Assembly: GCA_023423275.1 (NCBI GenBank)
Contig: JAFAFW010000082.1
Span: 9,251-73,250, forward strand
Direction of reading: 5' to 3'
Length of the DNA stretch: 64,000 nt
Origin: Pseudomonadota bacterium
Lineage (GTDB): Bacteria; Pseudomonadota; Alphaproteobacteria; Rhizobiales; Hyphomicrobiaceae
Shown one piece after another: positions 61,120 through 64,000 of the stretch; the first letter of the stretch is position 1; each line of letters starts with the position of its first letter. Under the pieces are notes generated by a model. It had not been told where the DNA came from, did no database searches, and was given only the letters and a program-made list of their open reading frames with translations. Made by a program: the position numbers and the translations under genes.

Positions 61120-61908
61120 ATGTCGACCGACACAATTATCGAGACGGAGAACCTGTCGAAGAACTTCAAGGGACTCTGGGCCGTCAAGGACGTCAACCTC
61201 AAGGTGAAGCGCGGCACGATCCATGCGCTGATCGGACCCAATGGCGCGGGCAAGACAACCTGCTTCAACCTGATTACGAAGTTCATCCCGCCGACGTCCG
61301 GTACGATTCGCTTCAACGGACAAGACATTACGCGCCTGAAGCCGGCCGATATTGCCCGCATGGGGTTGGTCCGCAGCTTCCAGATCTCGGCCACCTTCCC
61401 GCATCTGACACTGTTGGAGAATATCCGCGTCGCTCTGCAGCGCAGGCTCGGGTCGTCCTTCTATTTCTGGCGCTCGGAACATTCGCTGGATGTGCTGAAC
61501 GACGAGGCTCTGGCCCTGCTGGAGGATGTCGGGCTGGGAGCTTATGCGAATCTGCAGGCGGTCGAATTGCCTTATGGCCGTAAGCGCGCGCTCGAAATCG
61601 CGACCACGCTGGCCCTCGACCCCGAGATGCTGCTGCTCGACGAGCCGATGGCCGGCATGGGCCGCGAGGACATCGGCCGTATTTCGGAGCTGATCCGCCG
61701 CGCCGCCAGCAAGCGCACCGTTCTGATGGTGGAGCACAATCTTTCGGTGGTCGCTGATCTGTCGGACGTGATCACTGTACTCGCCCGCGGTGAAATCCTG
61801 GCGGAAGGCCCGTATTCCGAAGTATCGCGCAACCCGCAGGTCATCGAGGCCTATATGGGTTCCGGCGATGCCAACGGTCACGGGGCAGGCGAGGCTGCCC
61901 ATGCGTGA
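61120..61908 (+). CDS. Branched-chain-type ABC transporter ATP-binding protein (LivG-like)
   Basis: 262 residues. Walker A GPNGAGKTT (about 39-47), Q-loop and the LivG-typical signature variant LPYGRKRALEIATTLALDP, followed by Walker B MLLLDEPMAGMG and switch VEHNLSVV. The N-terminus (STDTIIETENLSKNFKGLWAVKDVNL) is standard. First gene of an operon LivG-LivF-binding protein-LivH. Its stop overlaps the LivF start by eight bases. Confidence 0.94.
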   Translation: MSTDTIIETENLSKNFKGLWAVKDVNLKVKRGTIHALIGPNGAGKTTCFNLITKFIPPTSGTIRFNGQDITRLKPADIARMGLVRSFQISATFPHLTLLENIRVALQRRLGSSFYFWRSEHSLDVLNDEALALLEDVGLGAYANLQAVELPYGRKRALEIATTLALDPEMLLLDEPMAGMGREDIGRISELIRRAASKRTVLMVEHNLSVVADLSDVITVLARGEILAEGPYSEVSRNPQVIEAYMGSGDANGHGAGEAAHA

Positions 61909-62614
61909 GCCGGGTGTGCCTCTCCTCGCCGTCAAGGATCTGCATGCGTGGTACGGCGAGAGCCACATTCTGCATGGCATGACCTTCGAAGTGCCGAAAG
62001 GCGAGGTGGTGACGCTGCTCGGCCGCAACGGTGTCGGCAAGACGACGACGATGCGCGCCATCATGGGTATCATGCGTCAGCGCAAGGGCTCGATCACCTA
62101 CCAGGGGCAGGAAACGATTACCTGGTCATCCGACCGGATTGCGCGTCTCGGCCTCGGCTATACGCCTGAGGAACGGGGGATCTTTTCCAGCCTCAACGTG
62201 CGCGAAAACCTGCTGCTGCCGCCTGTGGTGAAGCCCGGCGGGCTCAGCCTCGACGAAGTGCATGCGCTTTTTCCAGCCTTGGAGGCGCGCAGCTCCAGTC
62301 AGGGTACGAAACTTTCAGGCGGTGAACAGCAGATGCTGGCGATCGCCCGTATCCTGCGGACCGGCGCCGATCTGCTGCTTCTGGACGAACCGACCGAAGG
62401 CCTGGCGCCCGTCATCGTTCAGCATATCGGCCGGATTCTGCGGACACTCAAGGACAAGGGCTTCACCATCTTGCTGGTGGAGCAGAACTTCCATTTTGCT
62501 GCGACCGTCGCCGACCGCCACTACGTGGTCGAGCACGGGCAGGTCGTCGACATGATCGAGAACGACCAGCTCGCGGCCAATAAGAAAAAGCTAGAAGCCT
62601 TTCTGGGTGTGTGA
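61901..62614 (+). CDS. Branched-chain-type ABC transporter ATP-binding protein (LivF-like)
   Basis: 237 residues. Walker A GRNGVGKTTT, signature KLSGGEQQMLAIARIL, Walker B LLLLDEPTEGLAP and switch VEQNFHFA, in the LivF arrangement. ATG 61901 overlaps the LivG stop (61906-61908); the longer frame starting 61790 is a shadow within livG. The operon context says it imports branched-chain amino acids, amides or aromatic acids. Confidence 0.94.
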   Translation: MREPGVPLLAVKDLHAWYGESHILHGMTFEVPKGEVVTLLGRNGVGKTTTMRAIMGIMRQRKGSITYQGQETITWSSDRIARLGLGYTPEERGIFSSLNVRENLLLPPVVKPGGLSLDEVHALFPALEARSSSQGTKLSGGEQQMLAIARILRTGADLLLLDEPTEGLAPVIVQHIGRILRTLKDKGFTILLVEQNFHFAATVADRHYVVEHGQVVDMIENDQLAANKKKLEAFLGV

Positions 62615-62637
62615 ATACGATGAGTGGAGGAAATGAT

Positions 62638-63849
62638 ATGAAGAAGTGGGTTTTTGCTGCGGCGGTCAGCGTGCTGGCGACCACGGCCGCACATGCGCAG
62701 TACAGCAATGACACGATCAAGATCGGTGTCCTGAACGATCAGTCCGGCACCTACGCCGACCTGTCTGGCCAGGGCTCTGTGTGGGCCGCACGGCAAGCGG
62801 TTGCGGATTTCTGCAAATCGACGAAATGCCACGACAAGATCGAGATCGTCTTCGCCGATCACCAGAACAAGCCGGACGTCGGCTCGAACGTCGCCCGTCA
62901 GTGGTATGACGTCGATAATGTCGACATGATCGTGGACGTGCCGACATCATCGGTGGCGCTGGCCGTCAACAACATCACCAAGGAAAAGAACAAGGTCTTC
63001 CTGAGTTCGGGCGCGGCGTCGTCCGATCTGACCGGCAAGGCCTGCACACCGAACACCATCCACTGGACCTACGATACGTGGTCTCTGGCCAATGGCACCG
63101 GCAACGCCGTTGTGAAGACCGGCGGCGATACCTGGTTCTTCCTGACGGCCGATTATGCCTTCGGTCATGCGCTGGAGCGCGACACCTCGGCGCTGGTCGA
63201 GAAGAGCGGCGGCAAGGTGCTGGGGCACGTGCGCCATCCCTTCCCTGGGCAGGACTTCTCGTCCTTCCTGCTGCAGGCGCAGGCCTCCAAAGCCAAGATC
63301 ATCGGTCTTGCCAACGCCGGCGCGGACACCATCAACTCGGTCAAGCAGGCGGCTGAGTTCGGTATCGTCGAGGGTGGCCAGAATCTCGCAAGCCTCCTGA
63401 TGTTCATCACGGACGTCCACGCCATCGGGTTGAAGACAGCGCAGGGCCTGGTGTTTACGGAAGCCTGGTACTGGGACTTGAACGACAACAACCGCGCCTT
63501 CGCTGCGGAGTTTGAGAAGGCGAACAAGGGCAACAAGCCGACCATGGTGCAGGCCGGCGTCTATTCCGCGACGCTGCACTACCTCAAGGCCGTGCACGAC
63601 CTGAAGAGCGATGCCGACGGCGCGAAAGTCGTCGCCAAAATGAAAGAGCTGCCGACGGACGATAAGTTGTTCGGCAAGGGCACCGTCCGTGCCGACGGCC
63701 GCAAGATCCACGACATGTACCTGTTCGAGGTCAAGAAGCCCGCCGAGTCGAAGGGCGAGTGGGACCTCTACAAGAAGCTCGAGACCATCCCGGGCGACCA
63801 GGTCTTCCGGCCGCTCAACGAGGGCAACTGCCCGCTGGTGAAGGGCTGA
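62638..63849 (+). CDS. Periplasmic binding protein of branched-chain-type ABC transporter (LivK-like)
   Basis: 403 residues, signal peptide to about 20 (FAAAVSVLATTAAHAQ). Type I periplasmic fold: IKIGVLNDQSGTYADLSGQGSVWAARQAVADF, then VFLSSGAASSDLTGKACTPNTIHWTYDT, and later HPFPGQDFSSFLLQAQASKAKIIGLANAG. ATG 62638 has GGAGG 7 bases upstream; GTG/ATG codons before it are less good. The substrate may be anything from amino acids to aromatic acids; the neighbouring pobA makes an aromatic acid thinkable but not shown. Confidence 0.93.
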   Translation: MKKWVFAAAVSVLATTAAHAQYSNDTIKIGVLNDQSGTYADLSGQGSVWAARQAVADFCKSTKCHDKIEIVFADHQNKPDVGSNVARQWYDVDNVDMIVDVPTSSVALAVNNITKEKNKVFLSSGAASSDLTGKACTPNTIHWTYDTWSLANGTGNAVVKTGGDTWFFLTADYAFGHALERDTSALVEKSGGKVLGHVRHPFPGQDFSSFLLQAQASKAKIIGLANAGADTINSVKQAAEFGIVEGGQNLASLLMFITDVHAIGLKTAQGLVFTEAWYWDLNDNNRAFAAEFEKANKGNKPTMVQAGVYSATLHYLKAVHDLKSDADGAKVVAKMKELPTDDKLFGKGTVRADGRKIHDMYLFEVKKPAESKGEWDLYKKLETIPGDQVFRPLNEGNCPLVKG

Positions 63850-63877
63850 CGGTGGGATCGGGGCGCGGAGACCGGCC

Positions 63878-64000
63878 ATGACCACGATCTTCGGTGTGCC
63901 GACGCAGGCCCTGTTCGGGCATTTGCTGCTCGGCGTGATCAACGGCTCGTTCTACGCGATCCTGTCGCTGGGGCTCGCGATCATCTTCGGGCTCCTGAAC
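63878..64000 (+). CDS. Branched-chain-type ABC transporter permease (LivH-like), 5' end only
   Basis: 41 codons remain open at the window edge: MTTIFGVPTQALFGHLLLGV, then INGSFYAILSLGLAIIFGLLN. The LLLGVINGSFYAILSLGLAIIFGLLN region is the typical first membrane segment of LivH permeases. A CGGAGA stretch lies upstream. It is downstream of the binding protein by 28 bases and completes the operon order LivG-LivF-binding protein-LivH. Confidence 0.85.
   Translation, partial: MTTIFGVPTQALFGHLLLGVINGSFYAILSLGLAIIFGLLN

Noticed and set aside
1..64000. CRISPR array, prophage or insertion sequence
   Set aside because: No regularly spaced repeats, transposase or phage structural genes were seen; only the integrase remnant at tRNA-Gln indicates past mobility.

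Overview
The window is high-GC alphaproteobacterial chromosome, most likely from Hyphomicrobiales near the Bradyrhizobium/Afipia/Rhodopseudomonas group. The evidence is an Omp31-type porin-like protein, an HWE histidine kinase with a single-domain receiver, DUF1194 and extensin-type secreted proteins, many ABC/TRAP transporters for organic acids and amino acids, and rhizobial-style intergenic repeats. I infer the placement from gene content and style; it was not computed. No replication, ribosomal or complete phage locus is present, so this is core-like to accessory metabolic chromosome with one clear island scar at a tRNA gene.

Layout, 1-11 kb: the tail of a VOC protein, a DUF488 protein, an AT-richer pentapeptide-repeat membrane protein, an amidase with a small AtzG/GatC-like partner, an enoyl-CoA hydratase, an Omp31-like beta-barrel, a cupin_5 protein, and a receiver plus large HWE sensor kinase pair. 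11-16.3 kb: a polar amino acid ABC transporter (binding protein, two permeases, ATPase) followed by a very clear 2,2-dialkylglycine decarboxylase (dgdA). Together they suggest uptake and breakdown of alpha,alpha-dialkyl amino acids. 16.8-21.8 kb: a compact chaperone-usher pilus operon (pilin, chaperone, usher, tip subunit). 21.8-25.5 kb: an SLC13-type transporter with two TrkA-C domains, a BtuF-like protein and a TauE/SafE exporter. 25.6-31.3 kb: a LysR regulator, a SAF-type oxidoreductase and a DctPQM TRAP transporter.

32-38.5 kb: GST, short-chain dehydrogenase, a three-gene biotin-dependent carboxylase (biotin carboxylase, pyruvate-carboxylase-type carboxyltransferase, biotin carrier) and an Ldh2-type dehydrogenase. 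39.2-41.6 kb: tRNA-Pro, tRNA-Gln, an integrase remnant abutting tRNA-Gln, a small Cys-motif protein and two candidate small RNAs that each end in a terminator-like hairpin. 41.6-46.4 kb: TetR, FAD monooxygenase, zinc-finger protein, alpha/beta hydrolase, DUF1194 and extensin-like proteins. 46.4-49.2 kb: a valine-degradation operon (isobutyryl-CoA dehydrogenase-like, membrane protein, 3-hydroxyisobutyryl-CoA hydrolase). Then a Bcr/CflA-type MFS exporter, two small proteins, the heterotetrameric sarcosine oxidase operon soxBDAG (51.7-56.8 kb), pobA, a dynamin-like protein with a degenerate G domain, and a branched-chain-type ABC transporter operon that runs off the right edge.

The strongest candidates for something not yet described are the dynamin-like protein with broken GTPase motifs, the carboxylase whose carboxyltransferase deviates from the usual pyruvate-site motif, a dispersed repeat whose two copies show compensatory base-pair changes, and the two candidate structured RNAs in the tRNA-Gln island region.
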